31,223 nt of DNA from Mesorhizobium sp. (GTDB lineage: Bacteria > Pseudomonadota > Alphaproteobacteria > Rhizobiales > Rhizobiaceae). A program made the translations under genes and the position numbers. Positions within the stretch are counted from its first letter, which is position 1; each line of letters begins with the position of its first letter. Of the stretch, positions 14,784-21,900 are shown piece by piece. The DNA lies in the NCBI GenBank assembly GCA_019509685.1, contig JAEKLU010000220.1:1-31223 (forward strand), in the 5' to 3' direction. The notes beneath the pieces were generated by a model that saw only the letters and a program-made list of their open reading frames with translations, was not told where the DNA came from and made no database searches.

Positions 14784-14960
14784 CTACATATTGCTCGCCG
14801 GCCGGATCGGTGGCGCCGGCCGATATGGCGGGCGCGGTCGCGGCCGCAATGGCATGTCGGCCAGCGAGGCTCGGATCGGCCTTACTGCGGGCAGCGGTGC
14901 GGCGGCATGCCGGCGCTGCAAGGCGGCCGAGAGCGTGCCGATCAGATTGCGAATTTCCAT
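14784..14960 (-). CDS. Small Arg/Pro-rich protein, uncharacterised
   Basis: This would be a 58-residue protein from ATG 14960, which is preceded by a very strong ribosome site (GAGGAGGAG, with three bases before the ATG). It reads MEIRNLIGTLSAALQRRHAA, followed by an Arg/Pro-rich tail (MPLRPRPRPPYRPAPPIRP). I recognise no family. The strong ribosome site is the main evidence. Codon use is hard to judge at this length, and overlapping plus-strand frames exist. The 500-base region 14592-15113 holds nothing else I can support. Confidence 0.45.
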   Translation of the reverse strand: MEIRNLIGTLSAALQRRHAAAPLPAVRPIRASLADMPLRPRPRPPYRPAPPIRPASNM

Positions 14961-15113
14961 GGGACTCCTCCTCGAGAGTCCCCCCAATGCATGAGGTCTA
15001 ACATCCCGGCGCTTTGAGCGCATTTAACTTTGATGTAGCAGGCTTGAACCGGGAATAGGGGCCGAAGGCCAACCTTTTGCGCCGGCATGCGTTGTCTCCA
15101 AAAGGAGATGACG

Positions 15114-16097
15114 ATGACAACCAGCATTCGAGCGAAAGCCGATACGTCAAACGCAGCGCGCCGGCAGCGCAGCGTGCAGCGCAAGGTCGATGCCAGGGAT
15201 CGCCGCAAGCCGGCGCCGAAATCGCCGGGCGCCATGCAGGCCGGCGCGCGCGATTATCCGGCGCCGCCGTTCCCGAAGCAGCACCACCCCAAGCCCGGCG
15301 CGGAATGGGCGGTCGAGCCGCCGCCGCTTTACGATGCGCCGTTCTGGCAGGGATCGGGCAAGCTCGCCGGCAAAGTCGCGCTGATCACCGGCGGCGATTC
15401 CGGCATCGGCCGCGCGGTGGCCGTGCTGTTTGCGCGTGAAGGCGCCGACGTCGCCATCGTCTATCTGAGCGAGGACCGCGATGCCGAAGCAACCAAGGAA
15501 GCCGTCGAAGCCGAGGGCAGGCGCTGCGTCACGCTGCGCGGCGATGTCGCCAAGCGTGCTTTCTGCCGCAAGGCGGTCGAGCAGACGGTGAAGGCCTTCG
15601 GCGGTCTCGACGTCCTGGTCAACAACGCCGCCTTCCAGGTGCATTCAACCGAATTCGCCGATCTCACCGAGGCGCATTTCGACACCACGCTGAAGACCAA
15701 TCTCTACGGCTATTTCCATATGGCGCAGGAGGCCGTGCCGCACATGAAGCCGGGCTCGGCGATCGTCAACACCGGCTCGGTCACCGGCATCGAGGGCTCG
15801 AAGGAGCTGGTCGACTATTCGATGACCAAGGGCGGCATCCACGCCTTCACCCGTGCGCTCTCCGGCAACCTGATCGGCAAGGGCATCCGCGTCAACGCGG
15901 TCGCGCCGGGCCCTGTCTGGACGCCGCTCAATCCGTCCGAGAAGAAGGCCGAGGATGTCTCGCAGTTCGGCGCCAAGACGCCGATGAAGCGGCCGGCCCA
16001 GCCTGAGGAGATCGCGCCGGCCTATGTGTTTTTGGCCTCGCCGCAATGCTCCAGCTACATCACCGGCGAGATCCTGCCGATCATCGGCGGCTATTAG
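15114..16097 (+). CDS. SDR family oxidoreductase (YghA / general stress protein 39-like)
   Basis: This 327-residue protein starts at ATG 15114, with AGGAG six bases upstream. An N-terminal extension of about 75 residues (basic, then YPAPPFPKQHHPKPG and PLYDAPFWQGSGKLAGK) is typical of the YghA/YdaD subgroup. The Rossmann motif LITGGDSGIGRAVAVLFA (TGxxxGIG) is present, then NNAAFQVH, the catalytic Ser in NTGSVTGIEG, the YSMTK catalytic Tyr/Lys and VAPGPVWTPL. It is an NAD(P)H-dependent alcohol/aldehyde reductase of unknown natural substrate, associated with stress in other bacteria. A small secreted protein gene follows nine bases after its stop. Confidence 0.93.
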   Translation: MTTSIRAKADTSNAARRQRSVQRKVDARDRRKPAPKSPGAMQAGARDYPAPPFPKQHHPKPGAEWAVEPPPLYDAPFWQGSGKLAGKVALITGGDSGIGRAVAVLFAREGADVAIVYLSEDRDAEATKEAVEAEGRRCVTLRGDVAKRAFCRKAVEQTVKAFGGLDVLVNNAAFQVHSTEFADLTEAHFDTTLKTNLYGYFHMAQEAVPHMKPGSAIVNTGSVTGIEGSKELVDYSMTKGGIHAFTRALSGNLIGKGIRVNAVAPGPVWTPLNPSEKKAEDVSQFGAKTPMKRPAQPEEIAPAYVFLASPQCSSYITGEILPIIGGY

Positions 16098-16106
16098 GAG
16101 GATCCC

Positions 16107-16412
16107 ATGAGGAAAGCTCTTTTCACGGCGGCCATGTTCCTGATCTCGGCGCTGCCGGCCGCCGCCCAGACGGCCGAGCAGCCGCAGGTTCCGCAGGACT
16201 GCCAGGCACAGCCCGACAGCAACAATGGCGGCAATGGCGCGCAGAAGCAGGATAGCCAGCAGTCCGATAATCTTTCCGGCAGCCTGCAGCCTTGCGGCGG
16301 CGTGCTGAAGCCGCCGCCGACCGGTGACGACAACGCCACTCAGCCGCCGGCCGACGGCAGCCAGATGCCGGTGATCAAGCCCGGCCAGGTGCCGCCGCAG
16401 ACTTCGAAATAG
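16107..16412 (+). CDS. Small secreted Gln/Pro-rich protein
   Basis: This 101-residue protein has a clear signal peptide (MRKALFTAAMFLISALPAAAQ, cleavage after AAA or AAQ). The mature part is low-complexity and rich in Gln, Asn, Gly and Pro, with two cysteines (PQDCQAQ and QPCGGVL) that could form a disulfide. AGGAGG precedes the ATG by five bases. It lies nine bases after the SDR gene, so both are probably in one transcript. Periplasmic location is inferred; I recognise no family. Confidence 0.75.
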   Translation: MRKALFTAAMFLISALPAAAQTAEQPQVPQDCQAQPDSNNGGNGAQKQDSQQSDNLSGSLQPCGGVLKPPPTGDDNATQPPADGSQMPVIKPGQVPPQTSK

Positions 16413-16641
16413 GCGCTGTCCAGACGGCCTCATCTTCGGGTCAGGCCTGACGCAGTCTGGACAACCGGCCAGGATGCGGAACCATCGCGCTTGCCCCGAA
16501 TTATGCTCCGGCGGGCCGCGTCGGCCGGACCTGGTGGCAAAGAGAACAGGGTGGATTTTCTCCGGCTTCTCGCCCTGGCCAACGAAAAGGCAGTCGAGCT
16601 CTTGTCCCACCCGGCCCGTATCGCATCGGGCGGGGCAGGAC

Positions 16642-17655
16642 ATGGCAAAGAGGGCAAAATCCAGAACAGCGGCGACCAGGTCGCGCAAGGCCGGTCGGCG
16701 CCTCAAGGCACCGTCTGCTGTTGCCGCACCGCTGCGGCGTCCCGCGATAACGGCAAGCTGGGTTGCGGAAGGTTGGATCCTTTTTCGTGAAAGCGTCACC
16801 GGCTACGTCAACGACAATGCGCTGAGCCACGGCGCCGCGATGGCCTTCTATGCCACGACCTCGCTGGCGCCCATCCTGTTGATCGTGGTGGCCATCGCCG
16901 GCTTCGTCATTGGCAACGATGCCGCTCAACTGGCGCTCTCGGCCGAGATTTCCGGCGTGATGGGCACGCAAAGCGCCGACCTTCTGAAGGCGACCATCGA
17001 GAGCGCCGCGCATCGCTGGTCGGGCACCTTGGCCACGCTCATCGGGCTGGTCACGCTCTTCGTCACGGCCTCGGGCGTCTTCGGCGAGATGCAGCAGTCG
17101 CTGAACGAGATCTGGAAGGTGAAGCCCAACGGCGTGTCGTTGACCAGGATGGTGCGGGCGCGCGCCGTCAGCCTTGGCCTGGTCGCCGCCCTTGGCTTCC
17201 TGCTCCTGGTTTCGCTGGCGGCCAGCACTGCGATCGCGGCGCTCGGGACGCTCATCGACCAGCGCCTGCCGTTTGGAACGCTCATCATCAGCCTTATCAA
17301 CACGACCGTCTCCTTCGTGCTGATCGCGTTGCTCTTCGCCGCGATCTACAAGATCCTGCCGGACCGCTCCCTGAAATGGCGCGATGTCGGCATCGGCTCG
17401 GTCGTCACGGCGCTGCTCTTCACCATCGGCAAGTCGCTGATCGGCTGGTACATCGGCACCAGCGCCATCGCCACCTCCTATGGTGCCGCCGGCGCGCTGA
17501 TGGTGGTGCTGGTCTGGGTCTATTATTCGGCGCAGATTTTTCTGTTCGGCGCCGAGATCACGCGCGCCTATTCGGTGCGGCGCGGCAGCCGAAAGGACCT
17601 GGCGAAGGTCGTGGCCGCCGATGCCCGGGCCGCGTCCAATGCGCCAAAAAAATGA
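16642..17655 (+). CDS. YihY/virulence factor BrkB family membrane protein
   Basis: This 337-residue inner-membrane protein of the YihY (UPF0761) family has six predicted membrane segments. A basic N-terminal tail (MAKRAKSRTAATRSRKAGRR) precedes the domain start WILFRESVTGYVNDNALSHGAAMAFYATTSLAP, a diagnostic block. NEIWKVKP, LPDRSLKWRDVGIGSV and GWYIGTSAIATSYGAAGALMVVLVWVYYSAQIFLFGAEITRAY are further family blocks. ATG 16642 is chosen because it starts the basic tail and has AGGA just upstream; an earlier frame opening at 16474 adds unrelated sequence. Function of the family is unsettled despite the old RNase BN name. It is downstream of the SDR and secreted protein genes with a 229-base gap. 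Confidence 0.9.
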   Translation: MAKRAKSRTAATRSRKAGRRLKAPSAVAAPLRRPAITASWVAEGWILFRESVTGYVNDNALSHGAAMAFYATTSLAPILLIVVAIAGFVIGNDAAQLALSAEISGVMGTQSADLLKATIESAAHRWSGTLATLIGLVTLFVTASGVFGEMQQSLNEIWKVKPNGVSLTRMVRARAVSLGLVAALGFLLLVSLAASTAIAALGTLIDQRLPFGTLIISLINTTVSFVLIALLFAAIYKILPDRSLKWRDVGIGSVVTALLFTIGKSLIGWYIGTSAIATSYGAAGALMVVLVWVYYSAQIFLFGAEITRAYSVRRGSRKDLAKVVAADARAASNAPKK

Positions 17656-17676
17656 CGGCGCATGCCGGGTAGAAGC

Positions 17677-17889
17677 CTAGCGCTTCTCCTCCTGACGCTT
17701 CTCGATCTCATAGGTAAGCCAGCGGCAGAACATGCCGACGATCGAGGTCGCGGCGCCGCCAAGCAGGCAGGCGATCAGCAACGGGCTTTTGGATGCGCTG
17801 GACCAGCTGACGATGGCCAGCAGCGTCACGCTGATTGTCGAGATCAGATAGCCTATGCCTTTGAGCAGGTGTAGCGATGGTCTGGTCAT
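17677..17889 (-). CDS. Small two-span membrane protein, uncharacterised
   Basis: This 70-residue protein starts at ATG 17889 (AAGGA nine bases upstream). Two hydrophobic segments (GYLISTISVTLLAIVSW and LLIACLLGGAATSIVGMF) are separated by a short polar loop, and the tail is basic and charged (YEIEKRQEEKR). I do not recognise a family. A GGAAC-N16-AGTT promoter-like motif lies 25 bases upstream, which places it with the stress genes around it. It is convergent with yihY, 21 bases away. Confidence 0.7.
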   Translation of the reverse strand: MTRPSLHLLKGIGYLISTISVTLLAIVSWSSASKSPLLIACLLGGAATSIVGMFCRWLTYEIEKRQEEKR

Positions 17890-17913
17890 CCGGCACGTCC
17901 TTTCGCCCAATGG

Positions 17914-17938
17914 AACTGTCGGACTTGACCTAAGTTCC
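17914..17938 (-). promoter_or_regulatory. EcfG-type promoter candidate, part of a palindrome
   Basis: Minus-strand GGAAC (17934-17938), 16 bases, then AGTT (17914-17917), 25 bases before the small membrane protein start. Together with the plus strand it forms the dyad GGAACT-N15-AGTTCC (17912-17938), so it reads as the same motif in both directions. The symmetry could instead mark a repressor site. Confidence 0.45.
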
Positions 17939-18062
17939 GCCTTGCCGGCCGGGCGACCCTTGGCGTTGGCGACATTCATGCCGAGGGCCCATGCGGCTGG
18001 TCGCATCGTCCGAATCGCTCACCGGAATGGCGTAGGCGGTCGAGACATCGCGGACGGCAGAA

Positions 18063-18110
18063 GGGCGGGACCGAGATCCCGCCCCAAGCAATGGCGCCGT
18101 CTGCGGCGCC
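18063..18110 (-). terminator. Two tandem hairpins after the DUF892 gene
   Basis: Just beyond the stop of the minus-strand DUF892 gene lie GGCGCCG-TCTG-CGGCGCC (18093-18110) and GGGCGGGA-N6-TCCCGCCC (18063-18084), both perfect stems. No T-run follows, so termination is inferred from position and stem strength. The rest of the 241-base gap 17890-18130 holds the promoter of the downstream gene and nothing else I can see. Confidence 0.5.
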
Positions 18111-18130
18111 GAGGCGTGCAACCCTCGGCC

Positions 18131-18643
18131 CTACGCCGCTTCGGCTGCCAGATTGACGGCGGATTCGGCAAGCTGGGTGAGGGCCACGTCGGTCTCTTTC
18201 TCCTCGCCCAGCGTCTTGTCCAGAAGATTGACCGCTTCATTCAGCCCGAGCTCGGCGGCCCAGGTCCTGAGCGTGCCGTAGCGCGAGATTTCATAATGCT
18301 CGACCGCCTGAGCGGCGGCCAGCAACCCGGCATCGAGCGCCGGCGAGCCCTTGTATTCTTCCATGATCTCGGCGCCCTCTTCGGTGATGCCCATGATCGC
18401 CGCGCAGGTCTTGCCGACCGGCTTCTTGTCGATCACCGCAAACACTTTCTCGAGCCGCGCGACATGCTCTTCCGTCTGGCCGCGATGCTTCTCGAATGCC
18501 GCCTTCAGGCCGCCGTCCTGCGCCGCCTTGGCCATCTTGGGCAGGGTGGCGAGAATCTTCTTCTCGGCAAAATAGATATCCTTCAGCGTGTCGTGGAAAA
18601 GTTCATTCAGGCCCTTGTTCGAGGCCGCTTTCGTCGTCGCCAT
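18131..18643 (-). CDS. DUF892 (YciE/YciF-like) ferritin-like stress protein
   Basis: This 170-residue all-helical protein begins MATTKAASNKGLNELFHDTLKDIYFAEKKILATLPKMA, the standard opening of the DUF892 family, whose members have a ferritin-like four-helix fold with possible di-metal ligands (Glu in FAEKKI, HRGQTEEHVARLEKVF, and AVEHYEISRYGTL). ATG 18643 is chosen because CAGGAG lies nine bases upstream. It is preceded by GGAAC-N16-GGTT, consistent with general stress control; relatives are stress-induced in enterobacteria and rhizobia. Iron or peroxide-related protection is inferred from the fold, not shown. Confidence 0.92.
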   Translation of the reverse strand: MATTKAASNKGLNELFHDTLKDIYFAEKKILATLPKMAKAAQDGGLKAAFEKHRGQTEEHVARLEKVFAVIDKKPVGKTCAAIMGITEEGAEIMEEYKGSPALDAGLLAAAQAVEHYEISRYGTLRTWAAELGLNEAVNLLDKTLGEEKETDVALTQLAESAVNLAAEAA

Positions 18644-18677
18644 GTTTTTCATCTCCTGGTGAGGTTGGATCAGCACC

Positions 18678-18702
18678 AACCCGCCCGGTGCGAACATGTT
18701 CC
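18678..18702 (-). promoter_or_regulatory. EcfG-type promoter upstream of DUF892 gene
   Basis: Minus-strand GGAAC (18698-18702), 16 bases, then GGTT (18678-18681). The -10 differs from CGTT at the first base. It is 35 bases upstream of the start at 18643, an ideal position. Confidence 0.6.
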
Positions 18703-18808
18703 AAATTGAATTTTTGCGGCGCGACGCCGAAACCAATCAATAGTTATTGACCATTGTGAATTGGAAGCGATCGACGCCGGCAGCCCGATCCTCCTATCCC
18801 CGGTCCTC

Positions 18809-20119
18809 CTAGACGACCCATTGCGCGATGAGGCCGACGGCTGAAGCCGCCATCGCCAATGTCGACAGCCAGCCAAGCGCGCGCAGCCAGCCTTGAACGG
18901 GGAATTCCCCCATGATGTCGGTGCGGGCTGCCATCAACATCATGACGATCATGACGGGAACGGCGCACATGCCGTTGATGACGGCGCTCCAATAAAGCGC
19001 CTTTATCGGGTCGATGGGGGTGAACATGATCCCGGTGCCGAGCGCGGTGGCAATGGCAAGCGTGGCGTAAAACGCTATCGCTTCCTTCGGCTTGCGCTGC
19101 AGGCCGACCGGCCAGCGTAGCGCTTCCCCGACCGCGAAGGCCGCCGAGCCCGCCAGAACCGGCACCGCCAACAGGCCGGTGCCGATGATGCCGGCCGAGA
19201 AGACGATGAAGGCAAATTTTCCCGCCGCCGGCTCCAGCGCCTTGGCGGCATCCGTGGATGAGCCGATATTCGTCACCCCTGTCTTGTGAAGCGTCGCGGC
19301 CGTGGTGAAAATAATCGCGACGGCGATCAAGTTCGAAAAAGCCATTCCGACCAGTGTGTCGGCGCGTATCCGCTGGAATGCCTTGGGCGCCTGCCATGGA
19401 GCCCATCGCAGTGGCTTGGCTTTCGGCTTGAGTTCCTCTTCTTCGACTTCCTGCGAGGCTTGCCAGAAGAACAGATAAGGCGAGATCGTCGTGCCGAGGA
19501 TCGCGAGCAGCGTGGTGAAGAAAGCGCCACTCCATTCGATATGCGGGATGAAGACACCCTTGGCGGCTTCGGCCCACGGCATCTTGATCGCGAACATGGC
19601 GATGACATAGGCAAAGAGGCTCAAGGTGGCCCATTTGAGGACCGTCACGTAACGGCTGTAGTCGAGAAAGACGATCGCCGAAACACAGATGGTTGCGAAA
19701 GCGATCACATATAGCGAACTCGGCCCGCCGAGCAGCATTTTCAACGCATCGGCCATGGCGCTGAGATCGGCGCCGATGTTGATGACGTTTGCGACGAACA
19801 GCAGCGTCACCACGCAATAGACCAGCGAGACGGGATAGTGGCGGCATAGGTTGCCGGAAATGCCCTTGCCCGTGGTGCGCCCGATGCGGCCGGCAATCTC
19901 CTGGATCGCCGCCATCAGCGGAAAGGTGAACAGCATGACCCAGCCGATGTTGAAACCGAGCTGCGCGCCGGCCTGGCTGTAGGTTCCGATGCCGGAGGGA
20001 TCGTCGTCGGACGCGCCGGTGATGAAGCCGGGCCCGATCGTGCGAAGGAATTTTTGGAAAGGCCCCTTGGCCGAAGGGTTGCTTTGTTCCGTCTGAATTT
20101 GCGCACCGACTTCGGTCAT
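18809..20119 (-). CDS. Nramp-family divalent metal transporter with altered metal-site residues
   Basis: This 436-residue inner-membrane protein has about 11 hydrophobic segments. ATG 20119 (AAAGGCAGG upstream) gives TEVGAQIQ..., then GPGFITGASDDDPSGIGTYSQAG, which is the TM1 region. Canonical Nramp proteins have DPGN there; this one has DPSG, so the metal-binding Asn is missing. In TM6 the canonical MPH is replaced by SPY (ILGTTISPYLFFWQAS), so the metal-binding Met is also missing. Subgroups altered at these positions, such as Mg2+- or Al3+-transporting relatives, have changed specificity. Manganese transport should not be assumed. A long acidic loop (EVEEEELKPKAK) follows TM6. A GGAAC-N16-AGTT motif lies 112 bases upstream. 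Confidence 0.9.
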   Translation of the reverse strand: MTEVGAQIQTEQSNPSAKGPFQKFLRTIGPGFITGASDDDPSGIGTYSQAGAQLGFNIGWVMLFTFPLMAAIQEIAGRIGRTTGKGISGNLCRHYPVSLVYCVVTLLFVANVINIGADLSAMADALKMLLGGPSSLYVIAFATICVSAIVFLDYSRYVTVLKWATLSLFAYVIAMFAIKMPWAEAAKGVFIPHIEWSGAFFTTLLAILGTTISPYLFFWQASQEVEEEELKPKAKPLRWAPWQAPKAFQRIRADTLVGMAFSNLIAVAIIFTTAATLHKTGVTNIGSSTDAAKALEPAAGKFAFIVFSAGIIGTGLLAVPVLAGSAAFAVGEALRWPVGLQRKPKEAIAFYATLAIATALGTGIMFTPIDPIKALYWSAVINGMCAVPVMIVMMLMAARTDIMGEFPVQGWLRALGWLSTLAMAASAVGLIAQWVV

Positions 20120-20230
20120 GGCCTGCCTTTCGATTGAGGATGAGGGACCGCAGTCGAGCCGGGAGCGCCGACCGACCCCAGTCGCGGTTGAGGACGGCGA
20201 CGTTGTATATAAGCGATAGCTAACGGAGAT

Positions 20231-20255
20231 AACTGGCGGGTGTGACATCAGTTCC
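20231..20255 (-). promoter_or_regulatory. EcfG-type promoter candidate for the Nramp-like gene
   Basis: Minus-strand GGAAC (20251-20255), 16 bases, then AGTT (20231-20234). It lies 112 bases upstream of the start at 20119. The stretch between has no other gene. Confidence 0.5.
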
Positions 20256-20454
20256 AAGGTGAATGACCACCTTGGCATTACGGCACGCGGGTCTCATCCA
20301 CATTTGTTTAGCCTGAAGCCGTTTCCGGCAGCCAGGTCATCCGCGCTGCGTTTGAGTGAGCAGGCGAGGGTGGACGCGGGTAACCGCGCCTTCGTCTTTG
20401 GGAACATCAGCGCGGCTGCGGGCTTTAGCTTTCTGAACCTCGAAAGTGTCACCC

Positions 20455-20619
20455 ATGACCGATGACAGAAAGCCGGCTCGATTGCCCGAGAAGCTCGTGC
20501 GTGAGCTTGCTCGGGAAGCGGGTGTCTCGGAAGAGGATATACGCCAGATCGTTGCCCTGGTTGGCCTCGACCGCGCTTCCATTCTGCGGGAGGCGCGCCT
20601 GCTCAAGAAAGACGTTTAG
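20455..20619 (+). CDS. Small helical protein, uncharacterised
   Basis: This 54-residue frame starts at ATG 20455 and ends at TAG 20617-20619. It reads as a compact helical protein: MTDDRKPARLPEKLVRELAREAGV, then SEEDIRQIVALVGLDRASIL and REARLLKKDV. The pattern (helix, VSEEDIRQIVALVG, DRASILREA) recalls small rhizobial proteins such as DUF3606, which have REQA..LI..IG.DR..L. Assignment to that family is tentative. No strong ribosome site is visible. Its last 17 bases overlap the end of the convergent gene at 20603-20851. Confidence 0.55.
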   Translation: MTDDRKPARLPEKLVRELAREAGVSEEDIRQIVALVGLDRASILREARLLKKDV

Positions 20620-20851
20620 CCTGGTGAGCCGGTTTGACGGCAGCCGGTGGCGAAGCCTGCTTCGCCTGCCGCAATGCCATGTAGTCGACATAGGCCCTCG
20701 CGGCCGCATCGCACTGGTGGCGCGAGGGGCCATTCGAATGCAGGATGACTTCCGCCGCGCGCCGCGAAAGCCCTTGCTTTTGCTCGAAGGCGCCGACCTC
20801 ATAGGGATAACGATCGGAGTTCGGTTCGCTGCTGACAAAGGTTCTGCTCAT
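20603..20851 (-). CDS. Small uncharacterised rhizobial protein
   Basis: The protein has 82 residues from ATG 20851, with GGGAGC five bases upstream. The core YPYEVGAFEQKQGLSRRAAEVILHSNGPSRHQCDAAARAYVDYMALRQ looks like a folded helical domain conserved in rhizobia, but I cannot name the family. The C-terminus is Ala/Lys-rich (KQASPPAAVKPAHQAKRLS). It is convergent with, and overlaps, the small gene at 20455-20619 by 17 bases. Confidence 0.65.
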   Translation of the reverse strand: MSRTFVSSEPNSDRYPYEVGAFEQKQGLSRRAAEVILHSNGPSRHQCDAAARAYVDYMALRQAKQASPPAAVKPAHQAKRLS

Positions 20852-21131
20852 ATCGTGCTCCCATCGGTTGAGAGCCAGCAGCTAGCGCGGGCCGGGCGGG
20901 CAGCAAGTCACGCTTCAGTCCGCATCGCGCCGCCACTGCTTATGCGCAGGGCGACCGCCGCGAGGAAAGCGATCGCCGCTGCGCCCCAGCCAGTCTCGGA
21001 AGGATAGCATCCAAAAGGCTGTACCTGGCCGCAAGGGCGATAAAATGCCGGGCAGGGAAGACCAGACCGATTGCGCCGCGCGGAAAACTTCCCGGCTAAT
21101 AGAATATCTTCGACTTTATTGGCAATTGGGT

Positions 21132-21156
21132 GGAACTTTTTTCTACCCTGCACGCT
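21132..21156 (+). promoter_or_regulatory. Degenerate EcfG-type promoter candidate
   Basis: Plus-strand GGAAC (21132-21136), 16 bases, then CGCT (21153-21156), one base off CGTT. It lies 38 bases upstream of the start at 21194. Position supports it; the -10 mismatch at the T weakens it. Confidence 0.3.
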
Positions 21157-21193
21157 ATCGGCAGGTAGTTCATCACAAATTCAGGTAGGGAGC

Positions 21194-21493
21194 ATGACAA
21201 TGAACAGCAAGATGATTTGCATCAGTGCGTTGGCGTTTTCGATGATGTCGGGCGCGGCGCTTGCCGCCGGATCGACCGGATCGTCAGCATTGGACAATCC
21301 CGACAAGATGGCGCCGTTCTACACCGACTCCGGCATGAAGACGATGCGGTCGGGCGACGAGTTCAAGAAGGCCTGGCTGGCCCTGACCGAGGAGGACCGC
21401 GCCTCGATGAAGAAGGATTGCGGCGACGAAACCATCGCCAAGGCGCACGACAATTTCTGCAAGATGACCAAGGAGCTGGGCGGCGCCAACTGA
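21194..21493 (+). CDS. Small secreted protein, uncharacterised
   Basis: This 99-residue protein has a signal peptide (MTMNSKMICISALAFSMMSGAALA, cleavage after ALA). The mature part, about 75 residues, has DNPDKMAPFYTDSGMKTMRS, then FKKAWLALTEEDRASMKKDCGDE and HDNFCKMTKELGG, with two cysteines that could pair. The GGTAGGGAGC just before ATG 21194 serves as ribosome site; ATG 21200 is possible. Similar small periplasmic proteins occur in Mesorhizobium-type genomes, but I know of no function. A strong bidirectional terminator follows at 21516-21543. Confidence 0.75.
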   Translation: MTMNSKMICISALAFSMMSGAALAAGSTGSSALDNPDKMAPFYTDSGMKTMRSGDEFKKAWLALTEEDRASMKKDCGDETIAKAHDNFCKMTKELGGAN

Positions 21494-21515
21494 TCGTCGT
21501 CTTCGCACCTTGCTG

Positions 21516-21543
21516 AAAACGGCGGGCCACAGCCCGCCGTTTT
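21516..21543. terminator. Rho-independent terminator, bidirectional
   Basis: AAAACGGCGGGC (21516-21527), loop CACA, GCCCGCCGTTTT (21532-21543). The 12-base stem is perfect and ends in a T-run on both strands. It lies between the convergent secreted-protein and csbD genes and can serve both. Confidence 0.85.
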
Positions 21544-21615
21544 GAGGCGCTGCCGCGGCAGCGCGTTCTTTGCTTCAGGACGCCTCGTTTCAGGACGTCG
21601 GCAGGCGATAAACGC

Positions 21616-21819
21616 CTACCAGCCCTGCAGGCTGTACCAGTCGTCGACGTCGCGGCGAACGCGGTCCTTCTCGATGCCATAGCGCTCCTGGATCTTGCCT
21701 TCGAGCTGGTCGCGTTTTCCCGCGATGCGATCAAGGTCGTCGTCGGTAAGCTTGCCCCACTGTTCCTTGACCTTGCCCTTGACCTGCTTCCAATTGCCTT
21801 CGACGCGGTTCCAATCCAT
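21616..21819 (-). CDS. CsbD family stress protein
   Basis: This 67-residue protein begins MDWNRVEGNWKQVKGKVKEQWGKLTDDDL, with DRIAGKRDQLEGKIQERYG, the full CsbD signature (W..KG..KE.WG.LT.DDL..I.G....L.G..Q..YG). ATG 21819 has AGGAG nine bases upstream; the longer reading to 21879 is upstream noise. CsbD proteins are small, helical, abundant under general stress, and have no known activity. A consensus EcfG promoter lies 33 bases upstream. Confidence 0.95.
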   Translation of the reverse strand: MDWNRVEGNWKQVKGKVKEQWGKLTDDDLDRIAGKRDQLEGKIQERYGIEKDRVRRDVDDWYSLQGW

Positions 21820-21851
21820 GGCGGTTTGTCTCCTGTTGAACATAAGGGGCC

Positions 21852-21876
21852 AACGAGCGGGCGACTCCCAGGTTCC
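21852..21876 (-). promoter_or_regulatory. Consensus EcfG promoter for csbD gene
   Basis: Minus-strand GGAAC (21872-21876), exactly 16 bases, then CGTT (21852-21855): a full match to the alphaproteobacterial general stress response promoter. The -10 is 33 bases from the csbD-family start at 21819. Confidence 0.82.
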
Positions 21877-21900
21877 CAAAGAACGCGTTCTGGCTTTTCC

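Noticed and set aside
16467..16491. GGAAC-N16-AATT upstream of yihY
   Set aside because: The -10 does not fit NGTT and the site is about 150 bases from the start, so it is not counted as an EcfG promoter.
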